A DNA stretch of 64,000 nucleotides from Buttiauxella massiliensis (GCF_902500225.1 NZ_LR722650.1:372001-436000); one strand, 5' to 3'; positions 17,725 to 29,254 are shown, counted from the stretch's first letter. The notes: generated by a model not told the origin, from the sequence alone. Numbers and translations are program-made.

Positions 17725-18708
17725 ATGGCAGATAGCAAAGATAATTTGATTGGAGAGGCAAACAGTTTTCTTGAAGTTCTGGAACAAGTCTCCCGCCTGG
17801 CACCGCTTGAGAAACCGGTGTTAGTGATTGGCGAACGCGGAACAGGCAAAGAGTTGATTGCCAACCGTTTGCACTTCCTTTCACGCCGTTGGCAAGGGCC
17901 ATTTATCTCCCTGAACTGCGCGGCACTCAACGACAACTTGCTGGACTCAGAGCTATTCGGACATGAGGCTGGGGCTTTTACCGGCGCTCAGAAGCGCCAT
18001 CCAGGCCGCTTTGAACGCGCCGACGGCGGTACGTTGTTTCTTGATGAACTGGCAACCGCACCCATGATGGTGCAGGAAAAACTGTTACGCGTCGTGGAAT
18101 ACGGTGAGCTTGAGCGTGTTGGCGGCAGCCAGCCGTTGCAGGTCAATGTGCGATTAGTTTGTGCGACCAACGCCGATCTGCCAAAACTTGCTGAAGAAGG
18201 GAAATTCCGCGCTGATTTACTCGACCGTCTGGCATTTGATGTGGTGACACTTCCCCCGCTACGTGAGCGTCAACCCGATATCATGTTGATGGCCGAACAT
18301 TTTGCGATCACCATGTGTCGCGAATTGCAGCTCCCTCTATTTCCTGGATTTACCGAAGAAGCGCAATTAACACTGATGAATTATGCCTGGCCGGGCAATA
18401 TCCGTGAGTTAAAAAACGTGGTGGAACGCTCGGTTTATCGCCATGGGTCCAGTGAGGAACCTGTCGATGAAATCATCCTCGATCCCTTTGCGCGGCAACC
18501 TGTAACTATTGTAAAAAGTATCGAATCGCAGCAACAAACCTTGCCAATGGATTTACGCGCCTGGCAAAATGATCAAGAGAAAACACTCGTTGAACAAAGC
18601 CTCAAGCAGGCGAAATACAACCAGCGTAAAGCCGCTGATTTGCTCGGGCTCACTTATCATCAACTGCGCGCCTTACTGAAAAAGCACCAAATTATGCTAT
18701 CTGAATAG
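17725..18708 (+). CDS. pspF: PspF, sigma54 enhancer-binding activator of the psp operon
   Basis: 327 residues from the ATG at 17725 (MADSKDN), matching the E. coli start; the frame opens 5 codons earlier. PspF lacks a receiver domain. The AAA+ domain has Walker A GERGTGKE, the sigma54-contacting loop GAFTGA, Walker B LFLDEL and the arginine-finger region; a Fis-type helix-turn-helix (QRKAADLLGLTYHQLRALL) ends the protein. It is divergent from pspA, whose promoter it activates. No strong Shine-Dalgarno is seen, in keeping with low expression. Confidence 0.97.
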   Translation: MADSKDNLIGEANSFLEVLEQVSRLAPLEKPVLVIGERGTGKELIANRLHFLSRRWQGPFISLNCAALNDNLLDSELFGHEAGAFTGAQKRHPGRFERADGGTLFLDELATAPMMVQEKLLRVVEYGELERVGGSQPLQVNVRLVCATNADLPKLAEEGKFRADLLDRLAFDVVTLPPLRERQPDIMLMAEHFAITMCRELQLPLFPGFTEEAQLTLMNYAWPGNIRELKNVVERSVYRHGSSEEPVDEIILDPFARQPVTIVKSIESQQQTLPMDLRAWQNDQEKTLVEQSLKQAKYNQRKAADLLGLTYHQLRALLKKHQIMLSE

Positions 18709-18882
18709 CTATCAGATTGAGCTTTTAGTCTCTGCGAAGGCCAGTAATGCTGCAAAAAACAGCATCTCCCCGCCTTTTTTGCAGGCTTTGTTTATTAAAA
18801 AAGCAAAATAGCCTGACATATTTTGGGAAGCCCTCCAGAGTGCGATACACTTTGGCTATCACCCGAGAAAACTCAAAAACTT

Positions 18883-20523
18883 ATGCGCGGAATTGTCTCC
18901 TCCCTGTTACTGGCGGTTAGCTGCCTGAGTGGCGCGGCATTTGCTGCAACACCTATTGAAAAGCCAGCCGATATCCGTAACAGCGGATTTGTTTATTGTG
19001 TCAGCGGTCAGGTCAATACTTTTAACCCGCAGATGGCCAGCGGTGGTTTGACTGTGGACACCCTTGCCGCACAGTTATATGACCGGTTGCTGGATGTTGA
19101 TCCTTACACTTATCGCCTGGTGCCAGAATTGGCCGAGAGCTGGGAAGTATTGGATAACGGTGCCACTTATCGTTTTCATCTGCGCTCGAATGTTCAGTTC
19201 CAAACCACACCATGGTTTAAACCTACTCGCGCATTGAATGCTGACGATGTTGTTTTCAGCTTCCAACGAGTGTTTGATCGCAAACACCCATGGCATAACG
19301 TTAACGGCGGCAACTACCCTTACTTCGATAGCCTTCAGTTCCCGGACTCAGTAAAAAGTATTCGCAAGCTTGATAGCAACACCGTTGAGTTCCGACTGGA
19401 AAAGCCGGATGCCTCTTTCTTGTGGCATATGGCTACACATTACGCATCCGTGATGTCTGCAGAATATGCAGATCAACTGACTAAGGCCGACCGTCAGGAA
19501 TTAATGGACCGTCAGCCGGTTGGCACAGGGCCATTCCAGATAAGTGAATATCGCGCAGGGCAATATATTCGCCTCGCACGCCATCCGAAATTCTGGCGCG
19601 GTGTTCCATTAATGCCGCAAGTTGTTCTGGATCTGGGTTCAGGTGGTACAGGGCGTTTATCGAAACTGATCACCGGCGAATGCGATGTACTGGCCTATCC
19701 AGCAGCCAGTCAGCTGACGATTTTACGTGATGATCCGCGATTGCGGCTTACTTTGCGTCCGGGAATGAACATTGCTTATCTGGCGTTTAACACCAACAAA
19801 GCACCATTGAATAACCCAGCAGTACGTCATGCTCTGGCACTGGCCATTAATAATCAACGCCTGATGCAGTCGATTTACTACGGTACAGCCGAAACAGCCG
19901 CCTCTATTTTGCCTCGTGCTTCCTGGGCTTACGACAGCGACTCCAAAATAACCGAATACAACCCGCAGAAAGCTCGCCAGCAATTAAAAGCGCTCGGGCT
20001 TAACAACCTTGAATTGCGTCTATGGGTTCCAACTAGCTCTCAGGCATGGAACCCAAGCCCGTTGAAAACGGCAGAGCTTATCCAGGCGGACATGGCGCAA
20101 ATTGGGGTGAAGGTTATTATCGTTCCCGTCGAAGGCCGTTTCCAGGAAGCTCGCTTAATGGATATGAACCACGATTTAACGCTTGCAGGTTGGGCAACAG
20201 ACAGTAACGACCCTGATAGTTTCTTCCGCCCCATGCTTAGTTGCGCCGCGATCCGATCGCAGACCAACTATGCTCGTTGGTGTGACCCTAAGTTTGATGA
20301 AGTGCTGCAAAAAGCGTTGTCGTCTCAGCAACTGGCCTCTCGCATTGAAGCTTACCGCGAGGCTCAGGATATTCTGGCCGAACAATTGCCCGTGCTGCCA
20401 CTGGCGTCATCATTGCGCTTGCAAGCCTATCGCTACGACATTAAAGGGCTGGTGCTAAGTCCGTTTGGTAATGCATCGTTTGCGGGTGTTTCCCGTGAGA
20501 ATGTTGAGGTGAAAAAACCATGA
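18883..20523 (+). CDS. sapA: Periplasmic peptide-binding protein SapA
   Basis: 546 residues from the ATG at 18883 (MRGIVSS), giving a normal signal peptide ([14 protein letters not shown]); the frame extends upstream to 18823 but that would bury the signal sequence. SapA is the SBP_bac_5 receptor of the Sap ABC system, linked to antimicrobial-peptide resistance and heme or putrescine handling in enterics. Conserved landmarks are [15 protein letters not shown] and [16 protein letters not shown]. It overlaps sapB by 4 bases. Confidence 0.96.
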   Translation: MRGIVSSLLLAVSCLSGAAFAATPIEKPADIRNSGFVYCVSGQVNTFNPQMASGGLTVDTLAAQLYDRLLDVDPYTYRLVPELAESWEVLDNGATYRFHLRSNVQFQTTPWFKPTRALNADDVVFSFQRVFDRKHPWHNVNGGNYPYFDSLQFPDSVKSIRKLDSNTVEFRLEKPDASFLWHMATHYASVMSAEYADQLTKADRQELMDRQPVGTGPFQISEYRAGQYIRLARHPKFWRGVPLMPQVVLDLGSGGTGRLSKLITGECDVLAYPAASQLTILRDDPRLRLTLRPGMNIAYLAFNTNKAPLNNPAVRHALALAINNQRLMQSIYYGTAETAASILPRASWAYDSDSKITEYNPQKARQQLKALGLNNLELRLWVPTSSQAWNPSPLKTAELIQADMAQIGVKVIIVPVEGRFQEARLMDMNHDLTLAGWATDSNDPDSFFRPMLSCAAIRSQTNYARWCDPKFDEVLQKALSSQQLASRIEAYREAQDILAEQLPVLPLASSLRLQAYRYDIKGLVLSPFGNASFAGVSRENVEVKKP

Positions 20524-21485
20524 TTATTTACACTCTGCGCCGCCTGCTATTGCTGCTGGTGACGCTGTTTTTTCTGACCTTTATCGGTTTTAGCCTCAAC
20601 TATTTTACCCCTCATGCCCCACTGCAAGGTGCGTCACTGTGGAATGCGTGGGTTTTCTGGTTTGAAAGTATTATGCATTGGGATTTCGGCGTATCGAGCA
20701 TTAACGGTCAGTCGATTAATGAACAGCTGCGTATTGTTTTCCCTGCCACCATGGAACTGTGCATTCTGGCATTTGGCCTGGCATTACTGATAGGTATTCC
20801 GGTGGGAATGCTGGCCGGTATTATGCGCAATAAGTGGCAAGACCGGCTGATAAGCGCTCTGGCACTTGTTGGTTTTTCTATTCCTGTATTCTGGCTAGCC
20901 TTGCTTCTAACGATGTTTTTCTCGCTAACATTAGGTTGGTTGCCCGTTTCCGGACGCTTTGATTTGCTTTATGAAGTGAAATCAGTGACTGGTTTTGCGC
21001 TGGTTGATGCCTGGCTATCGGACTCTCCATATCGCGAAGAGATGATCGTCAGCGCCATACGTCACATGGTACTGCCAGTGGTGGCATTAGCCGTCGCACC
21101 GACCACTGAAGTGGTGCGCCTGATGCGTATAAGCACCATTGAAGTGTTTGACCAAAACTATATTAAGGCAGCTGCAACCCGTGGTTTATCACGCCTGACA
21201 ATTCTTCATCGTCATGTGCTGCACAACGCGTTGCCTCCGGTCATTCCACGCCTCGGCCTGCAATTCTCAACCATGTTAACTCTGGCGATGATCACTGAAG
21301 TTGTATTCAGTTGGCCGGGCCTTGGGCGCTGGCTTATCAACGCAATTCGCCAACAAGACTACACGGCCATTTCTGCTGGCGTGATGGTCATTGGCTCATT
21401 GGTAATCATCGTGAACGTTATCTCCGATATTTTGGGTGCCATGGCAAACCCTCTGACACATAAGGAATGGTATGCCTTACGATAG
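20520..21485 (+). CDS. sapB: Sap ABC transporter permease SapB
   Basis: 321 residues, equal to E. coli SapB. A DppB/OppB-type permease with about six membrane segments and the EAA-loop motif around [22 protein letters not shown]. Its ATG overlaps the sapA stop (ATGA) and its end overlaps sapC by 14 bases, so translation is coupled through sapABCDF. Confidence 0.97.
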   Translation: MIIYTLRRLLLLLVTLFFLTFIGFSLNYFTPHAPLQGASLWNAWVFWFESIMHWDFGVSSINGQSINEQLRIVFPATMELCILAFGLALLIGIPVGMLAGIMRNKWQDRLISALALVGFSIPVFWLALLLTMFFSLTLGWLPVSGRFDLLYEVKSVTGFALVDAWLSDSPYREEMIVSAIRHMVLPVVALAVAPTTEVVRLMRISTIEVFDQNYIKAAATRGLSRLTILHRHVLHNALPPVIPRLGLQFSTMLTLAMITEVVFSWPGLGRWLINAIRQQDYTAISAGVMVIGSLVIIVNVISDILGAMANPLTHKEWYALR

Positions 21486-22362
21486 CGTCTATCGCGAGAA
21501 GCGCCCGCCGAGCACTCTGCGCCTGACATGGCGAAAATTTTACGGCGATACTACCGCAATGATCGGCCTATATGGTTGTGGCGCTTTAGTACTGCTGTGC
21601 ATTTTTGGTGGGTTTTTTGCACCTTACGGCATCGACCAACAGTTCCTGGGTTATCAACTGTTACCGCCTTCATGGTCACGCTATGGCGATGTCTCTTTCT
21701 TCCTGGGGACAGATGACCTGGGGCGTGATGTATTGAGCCGTCTGTTAAGCGGTGCCGCACCAACAGTTGGCGGTGCGTTTGTCGTTACGCTTGCGGCAGC
21801 AGTATGCGGCATTATTCTGGGCGTATTTGCCGGTTCAACACATGGCCTTCGCTCTGCTGTGCTCAACCATATTCTTGATACGCTGTTGTCGATTCCGTCG
21901 CTGCTGCTGGCAATTATTGTCGTTGCGTTTGTCGGGCCACATTTATTGCACGCTATGTTTGCCGTGTGGCTCGCCCTACTGCCGCGTATGGTGCGTTCTG
22001 TTTATAGCGCCGTTCACGACGAACTGGAAAAAGATTACGTGGTTGCCGCACGCCTTGATGGTGCATCAACACTGAATATTCTTTGGTTTGCGGTAATGCC
22101 GAATACGGCGGCGATTCTGGTTACTGAGATTACGCGTGCGCTATCAATGGCGATTCTGGATATTGCTGCACTAGGGTTTTTGGACCTTGGCGCACAACTC
22201 CCTTCACCGGAATGGGGCTCGATGCTGGGTGACGCACTGGAGTTGATTTATGTCGCTCCGTGGACAGTAATGTTGCCCGGAGTGGCTATCATGATCAGTG
22301 TGTTGCTGGTCAACCTGCTGGGCGACGGTTTACGCCGCGCAATCAATGCGGGGGTGCAATAA
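21472..22362 (+). CDS. sapC: Sap ABC transporter permease SapC
   Basis: 296 residues, equal to E. coli SapC. The second, OppC/DppC-type permease has an N-terminal cytoplasmic segment, an initial membrane helix and a five-segment core; the EAA loop is [19 protein letters not shown]. The [17 protein letters not shown] motif is typical of the family. It overlaps both neighbours (14 bases with sapB, one base with sapD). Confidence 0.97.
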   Translation: MPYDSVYREKRPPSTLRLTWRKFYGDTTAMIGLYGCGALVLLCIFGGFFAPYGIDQQFLGYQLLPPSWSRYGDVSFFLGTDDLGRDVLSRLLSGAAPTVGGAFVVTLAAAVCGIILGVFAGSTHGLRSAVLNHILDTLLSIPSLLLAIIVVAFVGPHLLHAMFAVWLALLPRMVRSVYSAVHDELEKDYVVAARLDGASTLNILWFAVMPNTAAILVTEITRALSMAILDIAALGFLDLGAQLPSPEWGSMLGDALELIYVAPWTVMLPGVAIMISVLLVNLLGDGLRRAINAGVQ

Positions 22363-23354
22363 TGCCATTACTTGATATTCGTAACCTGACCATCGAGTTT
22401 ATGACTTCCGAAGGTTGGGTAAAAGCCGTCGACCGCGTCAGTATGACTCTGAATGAAGGGGAAATCCGCGGTTTAGTGGGCGAGTCCGGTTCGGGAAAAA
22501 GTCTGATTGCCAAAGCGATTTGCGGCGTCACCAAAGACAACTGGCGCATCACCGCCGACCGTATGCGGTTTGATGATATCGATCTACTACGTCTGAGTTC
22601 ACGCGAGCGTCGTCGCCTGGTCGGCCACAACGTTTCGATGATTTTCCAGGAACCGCAGTCGTGTCTGGACCCATCAGAACGAGTCGGTCGTCAGTTGATG
22701 CAAAATATTCCAGGCTGGACCTATAAAGGCCGCTGGTGGAAACGATTTGGCTGGCGCAAACGCCGGGCAATTGAGTTGTTACACCGCGTGGGGATTAAAG
22801 ATCATAAAGATGCGATGCGTAGCTATCCCTACGAGCTGACTGACGGTGAATGCCAGAAGGTGATGATAGCCATTGCGCTGGCAAACCAGCCGCGTTTGTT
22901 GATTGCGGATGAACCAACCAATGCGATGGAACCAACTACGCAACTGCAAATTTTCAAACTACTGACGCGGTTAAACCAGTACAACAACACAACCATTTTG
23001 CTTATCAGCCATGACTTGCAGATGCTGAGCAAATGGGCCGATAAAATTAACGTCATGTATTGTGGGCAAACCGTGGAAAGCGCAACCAGTGAAGAGCTGA
23101 TTGCCACCCCGCACCACCCTTATACACAGGCGCTTATCCGCGCGATCCCTGACTTTGGCAGCCCGATGCCGCATAAAAGCCGCCTCAATACTATGCCTGG
23201 TGCGATTCCTTTACTTGAACAGTTGCCGATGGGGTGCCGACTGGGGCCGCGTTGCCCTTATGCACAGCGTGAATGTATTGAAACACCTCGCTTGATGGGG
23301 GCAAAGACACATCTTTATGCCTGTCACTTCCCGCTGAATATGGAGAGTCAGTAA
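22362..23354 (+). CDS. sapD: Sap ABC transporter ATPase SapD
   Basis: 330 residues from the ATG at 22362, as in E. coli; an upstream extension of the frame overlaps sapC and is not used. Walker A is GESGSGKS, Walker B LLIADEP and the H-loop SHD. The signature reads TDGECQK where canonical ATPases have LSGGQ, a family peculiarity. The C-terminal [14 protein letters not shown] is the oligopeptide-ABC cysteine motif. It also stimulates Trk potassium uptake in E. coli. Confidence 0.97.
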   Translation: MPLLDIRNLTIEFMTSEGWVKAVDRVSMTLNEGEIRGLVGESGSGKSLIAKAICGVTKDNWRITADRMRFDDIDLLRLSSRERRRLVGHNVSMIFQEPQSCLDPSERVGRQLMQNIPGWTYKGRWWKRFGWRKRRAIELLHRVGIKDHKDAMRSYPYELTDGECQKVMIAIALANQPRLLIADEPTNAMEPTTQLQIFKLLTRLNQYNNTTILLISHDLQMLSKWADKINVMYCGQTVESATSEELIATPHHPYTQALIRAIPDFGSPMPHKSRLNTMPGAIPLLEQLPMGCRLGPRCPYAQRECIETPRLMGAKTHLYACHFPLNMESQ

Positions 23355-24160
23355 TGGCTGAAACGCTGCTCGAAGTTCGTAATTTAAGTAAAACGTTTCG
23401 CTATCGAACTGGCTTGTTCCAGCGTCAGCATGTTGACGCCGTTAAACCACTGAATTTCACTCTGCGTGAAAAACAGACATTGGCGGTTATCGGTGAGAAT
23501 GGCTCAGGAAAGTCGACACTTGCCAAAATGCTTGCCGGGATGGTTGAGCCGACCACTGGCGAAGTGCTAATTAACGATCATTTGCTGCAATACGGTGACT
23601 ATACCTACCGAAGCCAGCATATCCGAATGATTTTCCAGGACCCGAGCACCTCGTTGAACCCGCGCCAGCGTATTTCGCAGATCCTCGATTTCCCGCTGCG
23701 CCTGAACACTAACCTCGAGCCAGAAGCGCGTCACAAGCAGATCATTGAAACCCTGAGAATGGTCGGCTTGCTTCCCGATCACGCCAGCTACTACCCGCAT
23801 ATGCTGGCTCCAGGGCAAAAACAGCGTCTGGGTTTGGCACGCGCGTTAATCCTGCGTCCAAAAGTGATTATTGCCGACGAAGCACTGGCATCTCTTGATA
23901 TGTCGATGCGTTCGCAACTGATTAACCTGATGCTGGAACTGCAGGAAAAACAGGGCATTGCCTATATTTATGTGACCCAGCATATCGGCATGATGAAACA
24001 CATCAGCGATAAAGTGATTGTGATGCACCAGGGTGAAGTCGTTGAGCGTGGTAGCACCGCTGAAGTTCTTGCCTCCCCGCTTCATGACCTAACCAAACGC
24101 CTGATCGCCAGCCATTTCGGTGAAGCGTTAACAGCAGATGCGTGGCGAAAAGATCGGTAA
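23354..24160 (+). CDS. sapF: Sap ABC transporter ATPase SapF
   Basis: 268 residues, equal to E. coli SapF. It is the second nucleotide-binding subunit: Walker A GENGSGKS, signature LAPGQKQR (degenerate LSGGQ), Walker B VIIADEA and the H-loop QHI. Its ATG overlaps the sapD stop by one base. It is the last gene of sapABCDF; a strong stem-loop follows. Confidence 0.97.
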   Translation: MAETLLEVRNLSKTFRYRTGLFQRQHVDAVKPLNFTLREKQTLAVIGENGSGKSTLAKMLAGMVEPTTGEVLINDHLLQYGDYTYRSQHIRMIFQDPSTSLNPRQRISQILDFPLRLNTNLEPEARHKQIIETLRMVGLLPDHASYYPHMLAPGQKQRLGLARALILRPKVIIADEALASLDMSMRSQLINLMLELQEKQGIAYIYVTQHIGMMKHISDKVIVMHQGEVVERGSTAEVLASPLHDLTKRLIASHFGEALTADAWRKDR

Positions 24161-24169
24161 AGCCAACAT

Positions 24170-24220
24170 ATTAAGGGTGGATACCGTTCGCGAAGGGCCA
24201 CCCTTAATACGTTATTTTTT
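24170..24220 (+). terminator. Terminator after sapF (also bounds the convergent SRPBCC gene)
   Basis: An 11-base perfect stem (attaagggtgg ... ccacccttaat) with an internal tcgcga hairpin is followed by gttatttttt on the plus strand. It overlaps the end of the convergent gene. Confidence 0.85.
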
Positions 24221-24619
24221 CGCTTCAACATAGCGAGCAAAATTATCCAGGATAGCCTGCCAGCCATTCTTCTGATGCTCGATGGGGTATTGAGTATCAG
24301 GGTCAAATTCGAGATATACCTTCACACCGCCCTCCTGTTCCGTAAATTCGACTTTCGCTTCCCGGTCACCAAAAGTGTATTCAATCAACTTATGCGGAAT
24401 GATGTGGGTATAAACACCTGCAAAATCAAACCCCATACTGCCGTCCTTCGCTTCCATTCGTGATGAAAACTTTCCTCCGGGCTTTAAATCTACTTCTGCA
24501 TTGACGGTATGCCAGTCTGCCGAAGCAGTATTCCATTTTTCAATATCTTGCGGGTTATTGTAGGTATCCCAGACTTGCTCAATGGGTGCATGAACCTGCG
24601 TTTCAACAGTGATTTTCAT
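24212..24619 (-). CDS. SRPBCC/AHSA1 domain protein
   Basis: A 135-residue START-fold (AHSA1/Bet v1-like) protein starting MKITVETQVHAPIEQVWDTYNNP and ending NGWQAILDNFARYVEAKK, both family hallmarks. GGAG lies 7 bases before the ATG at 24619; an adjacent ATG at 24622 is too close. Proteins of this family bind hydrophobic ligands or act as stress chaperone cofactors; the ligand is unknown here. It is convergent with sapF and absent from this site in E. coli K-12. Confidence 0.8.
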   Translation of the reverse strand: MKITVETQVHAPIEQVWDTYNNPQDIEKWNTASADWHTVNAEVDLKPGGKFSSRMEAKDGSMGFDFAGVYTHIIPHKLIEYTFGDREAKVEFTEQEGGVKVYLEFDPDTQYPIEHQKNGWQAILDNFARYVEAKK

Positions 24620-24904
24620 CATTTATCTCCGGTGATTATTTTACCAGGCAAGTGCGAATTAACACCCTAAAACATAGTATCCATCAGGCATGTCGGCAAT
24701 GCGTCTGCCACATCCTCCACACAACCATCTGTTCAGACCTCTGGTGACGCGATAACCAGTCGTTCAGCGTAAAAAAATAACCTGACACAACAGGCGTTGA
24801 GTGGGATATAATTTCACTTTCGTGTTGAAAAATTGTGACTAGTCATCGTCAACTTGATGATTATAAAGTCATAAAATTAGCAGAAACTATAAGGATTCAA
24901 AGCT

Positions 24905-25696
24905 ATGGGTTTTCTTACCGGTAAACGCATTCTGATCACTGGCGTCGCCAGTAAACTCTCCATTGCCTACGGTATCGCACAGGCTATGCACCGCGAAGGT
25001 GCTGAACTCGCTTTCACTTACCAGAATGAAAAACTGAAAGGCCGTGTGGAAGGGTTTGCTGCAGATCTGGGTTCAAGCCTGGTTCTGCCGTGCGACGTTG
25101 CAGAAGATGCAAGCATCGAAGCGATGTTTGCTGAGCTTGCGAAAAGCTGGCCGAAATTTGACGGTTTCGTTCACTCTATCGGTTTCGCACCTGGCGACCA
25201 GTTAGATGGCGACTACGTGAATGCGGTTACCCGTGAAGGCTTCAAAATTGCTCACGACATCAGCTCCTACAGCTTTGTTGCGATGGCAAAAGTTTGCCGT
25301 GAAATGCTCAATCCTGGTTCAGCACTGCTGACTCTGTCTTACCTGGGTGCAGAACGCGCTATTCCTAACTACAACGTAATGGGCCTGGCTAAAGCATCTC
25401 TGGAAGCTAACGTGCGCTATATGGCAAACGCGATGGGTCCAGAAGGTGTGCGAGTGAACGGTATTTCTGCTGGCCCAATCCGCACTCTGGCGGCTTCTGG
25501 CATCAAAGACTTCCGTAAAATGCTGGCGCATTGCGAAGCGGTTACCCCAATTCGCCGCACTGTGACCATCGAAGATGTGGGTAACTCCGCAGCGTTCCTG
25601 TGTTCTGACCTCTCTGCTGGTATCTCTGGCGAAGTGGTACACGTTGACGGCGGTTTCAGCATCGCTGCAATGAACGAACTGGAACTGAAAGACTAG
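24905..25696 (+). CDS. fabI: Enoyl-ACP reductase (NADH) FabI
   Basis: 263 residues, versus 262 in E. coli. It carries out the last reduction in each round of fatty-acid elongation and is the triclosan target. The NADH-binding start is [13 protein letters not shown]. The catalytic YxxxxxxK arrangement lies in the [19 protein letters not shown] segment. Gly93 (SIGFAPG), altered in classical triclosan resistance, is wild type. The Shine-Dalgarno AAGGA and a preceding TATAAAG -10-like element are visible upstream. Confidence 0.98.
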   Translation: MGFLTGKRILITGVASKLSIAYGIAQAMHREGAELAFTYQNEKLKGRVEGFAADLGSSLVLPCDVAEDASIEAMFAELAKSWPKFDGFVHSIGFAPGDQLDGDYVNAVTREGFKIAHDISSYSFVAMAKVCREMLNPGSALLTLSYLGAERAIPNYNVMGLAKASLEANVRYMANAMGPEGVRVNGISAGPIRTLAASGIKDFRKMLAHCEAVTPIRRTVTIEDVGNSAAFLCSDLSAGISGEVVHVDGGFSIAAMNELELKD

Positions 25697-25922
25697 TTCG
25701 GTTCATAACGTGGGCAGGCGTCTGTCTGCCCCGTTAACTCCCTCGCCTCACCCACAATCTTGCCTGTTAATTCTGAAACTCCTCTCGTAGTTATACTTTT
25801 CCGATATTTATTATCACCGATCATTCTTTTGTCACCTCCCGCGCTTACGCCAGGATAAAGCAGCAAACCAGGCCGTCAGGTGTTTTCCCCGGGCTTGTAA
25901 ACTCTTTGACCAAGGAATGACC

Positions 25923-27083
25923 ATGGAACAACGCCGAATCTCAGGCAAAGGCCACTGGTACCATGAAACCCAGTCCAGCCGTAACGATGCCGCCGTGCTT
26001 CCGTTAGTTCCCGAAGCCGCGTTTCTCGAAGATCGTTTTTTACTTGATTTGAACCTTAGCGCTGACCAACTCACCTCTGAGCACGCGTGGCTTTCGGCTG
26101 CACGTGATATTAGTGAATGTTTGTTGCCTGAAAACAGCCCTGTGACCCGCTTACATACACTGAGTGGCTATGACCGCTTAAGTACCGCGCTCACTGTCGC
26201 ACAGGTCTATGGTGTTCAACGTCTTTGCAATCATTACGCGGCTCGACTAGCCCCCCAACCAGGTCCTGACTCATCGCGCGAAAGTAACCGCCGTCTGACG
26301 CAAATCACCCAATACGCCCGCCAGTTGGCCAGCCAACCGACGCTGATTGATGATGTCTCGCGTCAGCAACTTGATGAGGTTGCTCTTTCAGTAAATGATA
26401 TGGTGACATTTAACCAGTTGATTGGCTTTATCGGTTTTCAGGCTCGCGTGATTGCAGTTTTCCAGGCACTACAAAGCTTGCCAGTGCGCTGGTTACCAGG
26501 GCTTGATACGCAGCAGGATGCCCCTACAGAGTTATTCCTTGATGGTGATAAGCAGTGGCAACCAGGTTTGCCTGAAGTTGAGCGACGCTACGCAAACACA
26601 CTGCAACTGGACGTACACAACGACTGCCTACCGCAAAATATCTTGCAAGAGATGAGTTGGCTGCTGCTTCACGATGCCACGGCATTTTCCCTATTCGGCC
26701 AGATAACTCATTTACTACTCCCTCCGAGTGCTCAAGCCTGTGATGATCAGATTTTGGTTGGTCTGTTGACCGCTCGTATTAACGGAAGCGTCAGTTGTTT
26801 TACGGATTTTGCAAAAGCATGGCGTGGAGAAAGTGGTTTACCTGAAGCAATGCGCAATGGTGAAAGAGCGATACAAGCCTGGAGCCATAACCGCCCACAT
26901 GAACGCGCGATAATCCAGGCTGTCCGCGTATTAACTCGCGCACCTGGAAGTTTTAGCGCAGCCCAGCTTCAACCTTTATTCGAACAGGGTTTTAGCGAAG
27001 GCGAAGCTTTGCAATTACTGGTGAGTTCAGGGTTGTACGGCTGGTTAAACCGATTGAAAATTGGGCTTGGCAATACTCGCTAG
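25923..27083 (+). CDS. AhpD/CMD-like domain protein, unknown function
   Basis: 386 residues from the ATG at 25923, which has AAGGA 7 bases upstream. Segments such as VNDMVTFNQLIGFIGFQARVIAVFQALQ resemble the helical carboxymuconolactone-decarboxylase/AhpD fold seen in 'CMD domain' proteins, and a similar helical layout recurs in the C-terminal half (ILVGLLTARINGSVSCFTDFAKAW), suggesting two divergent repeats. The peroxidase CxxC motif is absent, so a redox role is not shown. There is no signal peptide. It lies between fabI and rnb. The assignment rests on pattern only. Confidence 0.6.
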   Translation: MEQRRISGKGHWYHETQSSRNDAAVLPLVPEAAFLEDRFLLDLNLSADQLTSEHAWLSAARDISECLLPENSPVTRLHTLSGYDRLSTALTVAQVYGVQRLCNHYAARLAPQPGPDSSRESNRRLTQITQYARQLASQPTLIDDVSRQQLDEVALSVNDMVTFNQLIGFIGFQARVIAVFQALQSLPVRWLPGLDTQQDAPTELFLDGDKQWQPGLPEVERRYANTLQLDVHNDCLPQNILQEMSWLLLHDATAFSLFGQITHLLLPPSAQACDDQILVGLLTARINGSVSCFTDFAKAWRGESGLPEAMRNGERAIQAWSHNRPHERAIIQAVRVLTRAPGSFSAAQLQPLFEQGFSEGEALQLLVSSGLYGWLNRLKIGLGNTR

Positions 27084-27183
27084 ACATTGATAGCACGTAC
27101 CTTTGCGGCAAACAGCGCTTGCCGCAAAGGGTGGTTTCGCGTAAAACTGTCAGCCGCTCTTTTGGCCACGAAAACTAAAAAAC

Positions 27184-29118
27184 ATGTTCCAGGATAACCC
27201 GCTGCTCGCGCAGCTTAAACAGCAACTGCACTCCCAAACTCCACGCGTTGAAGGCGTGGTAAAAGGCACGGAAAAAGGCTTTGGCTTCCTCGAAGTGGAC
27301 TCTCAAAAAAGTTACTTTATTCCACCGCCGCAGATGAAAAAAGTGATGCATGGCGACCGCGTGAGCGCGGTGATTCATACCGACAAGGACCGCGAAACCG
27401 CTGAGCCAGAAGAGCTTATCGAACCGTTCCTCAGCCGGTTTGTTGGTCGTGTTCAACGTAAAGACGACCGTCTGTCTATCGTTCCGGATCATCCATTATT
27501 GCGTGATGCGATTCAGTGTCGTGCTGACCGCAATGTGACCCATGATTTCCAGAATGGCGACTGGGCCGTTGCGGAAATGAAACGCCACCCGCTGAAAGGC
27601 GACCGTGGTTTCTACGCTGATTTGACGCAGTTCATCACCTTTGGTGACGATCACCTTGCGCCATGGTGGGTGACACTGTCACGCCACAATCTTGAGCGTG
27701 AAGCGCCAGACGGCGTGGCGACTGAAATGCTGGACGAAGGCCTGGTGCGTGAAGATTTAACCGCCCTGGATTTCGTTACCATTGATAGCGCCAGCACCGA
27801 AGACATGGACGATGCGCTGTTTGTTGAAGAACTTGCCGATGGCAAATTACAACTCACCGTTGCTATCGCCGATCCGACGGCCTGGATTGCCGAAGGCAGC
27901 AAACTTGACGGTATCGCCAAAGTTCGCGCCTTCACCAACTACCTGCCGGGCTTTAACATCCCAATGTTGCCTCGCGAGTTGTCTGACGATTTATGTTCAC
28001 TGCGCCCTGACGTGACTCGTCCGGTTGTCGCGTGCCGCATGGTTATCGCGCAAGATGGCAGCATTGAAAATGAGATTAACTTTTTTGTTGCGACCATCGA
28101 ATCTAAAGCCAAACTGGCCTATGACGCTGTATCCGACTGGTTAGAAGAAAAAGGCGACTGGCAGCCACCGAGCGATGCTATCGCTAAGCAAATTCGTCTA
28201 TTGGAACGCGTCTGCCTGAGCCGCGCCGACTGGCGCCGTACCCACGCGCTGGTGTTCAAAGACCGCCCTGATTACCGTTTTGTATTAGGCGAGAAAGGCG
28301 AAGTGTTGGATATCGTTGCGGAATCACGTCGCATCGCTAACCGCATCGTTGAAGAATCAATGATTGCGGCTAACGTCTGTGCGGCCATTGTGTTGCGCGA
28401 GAAATTGGGATTCGGCGTTTATAACGTCCACACCGGTTTCGACCCGGCAAACATTGAACAGCTGGCGACTATGCTGCAAGGTCACGGCCTTGAAGTAGAT
28501 GCGCAAGAAGTGTTGACACTAAACGGCTTCTGCAAATTACGCCGTGAGCTTGATGCGCAGCCAACCTCCTTCCTTGACACTCGTATTCGTCGCTACCAGT
28601 CGTTTGCTGAAATCAGCATTGAGCCAGGCCCGCATTACGGCCTGGGTCTGGAGGCTTATGCGACCTGGACTTCACCGATTCGTAAATACGGCGATATGAT
28701 CAACCATCGCCTGTTGAAAGCGATAATCAAAGGTGAAACCGCATCCCGTCCACAAGACGAAATCACAGTACAGATGGCTGAGCGCCGTCGCCTGAACCGC
28801 ATGGCTGAACGCGATGTCGGTGACTGGCTGTATGCTCGCTTCTTGAATGACAAAGCCGGAACGGATACTCGTTTCAGTGCAGAGATCATTGATGTGAGCC
28901 GTGGCGGTATGCGCGTACGTCTGATTGAAAATGGCGCTGTTGCCTTTATCCCTGCCCCATTTATCCATGCTGTCCGCGATGAGATGGTATGCAGTCAGGA
29001 GCTAGGAACCGTGCAAATTAACGGCGAAGTGGCTTACAAAGTGACAGATGTCATTGATGTGACAATCGCAGAGGTTCGTATGGAAACTCGTAGTGTGATC
29101 GCGCGTCCAGCAATCTGA
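27184..29118 (+). CDS. rnb: Exoribonuclease II
   Basis: 644 residues, equal to E. coli RNase II, a processive 3'-5' exonuclease. Order: two N-terminal cold-shock domains (1-175), the catalytic RNB domain with the [13 protein letters not shown] metal-binding aspartates near 200-212, and a C-terminal S1 domain. Codons 1-3 are ATG TTC CAG; AAAACTAAAAAAC precedes. A hairpin (tttgcggcaa ... ttgccgcaaa, 27102-27130) upstream probably ends the preceding gene. Confidence 0.98.
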   Translation: MFQDNPLLAQLKQQLHSQTPRVEGVVKGTEKGFGFLEVDSQKSYFIPPPQMKKVMHGDRVSAVIHTDKDRETAEPEELIEPFLSRFVGRVQRKDDRLSIVPDHPLLRDAIQCRADRNVTHDFQNGDWAVAEMKRHPLKGDRGFYADLTQFITFGDDHLAPWWVTLSRHNLEREAPDGVATEMLDEGLVREDLTALDFVTIDSASTEDMDDALFVEELADGKLQLTVAIADPTAWIAEGSKLDGIAKVRAFTNYLPGFNIPMLPRELSDDLCSLRPDVTRPVVACRMVIAQDGSIENEINFFVATIESKAKLAYDAVSDWLEEKGDWQPPSDAIAKQIRLLERVCLSRADWRRTHALVFKDRPDYRFVLGEKGEVLDIVAESRRIANRIVEESMIAANVCAAIVLREKLGFGVYNVHTGFDPANIEQLATMLQGHGLEVDAQEVLTLNGFCKLRRELDAQPTSFLDTRIRRYQSFAEISIEPGPHYGLGLEAYATWTSPIRKYGDMINHRLLKAIIKGETASRPQDEITVQMAERRRLNRMAERDVGDWLYARFLNDKAGTDTRFSAEIIDVSRGGMRVRLIENGAVAFIPAPFIHAVRDEMVCSQELGTVQINGEVAYKVTDVIDVTIAEVRMETRSVIARPAI

Positions 29119-29141
29119 CGGTTAGTTAGTCATTTAAATTT

Positions 29142-29173
29142 AAAAGCTGAGCCTCGTGCTCAGCTTTTTTTTG
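29142..29173 (+). terminator. Rho-independent terminator of rnb
   Basis: The stem aaaagctgagc ... gctcagctttt with a short loop is followed by eight Ts, 24 bases after the rnb stop. Confidence 0.92.
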
Positions 29174-29212
29174 TTCTTTTTTTATTGTGAATACACTTAG
29201 GATCATAATCAC

Positions 29213-29254
29213 AACCAGAAAATGATTAGAATCACAACTCGTTTTCTGCTGGTT
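29213..29254. repeat. Inverted repeat upstream of rpfR
   Basis: Arms aaccagaaaa and ttttctgctggtt (one bulged base) enclose 19 bases. The element lies in the rnb-rpfR spacer about 160 bases before the rpfR start and could be an operator or a leader RNA structure. The function is not known. Confidence 0.45.

Noticed and set aside
22260..22361. N-terminal extension of SapD into sapC
   Set aside because: The family starts at MPLLDIRN and the TAATG overlap fits the coupling seen elsewhere in the operon.
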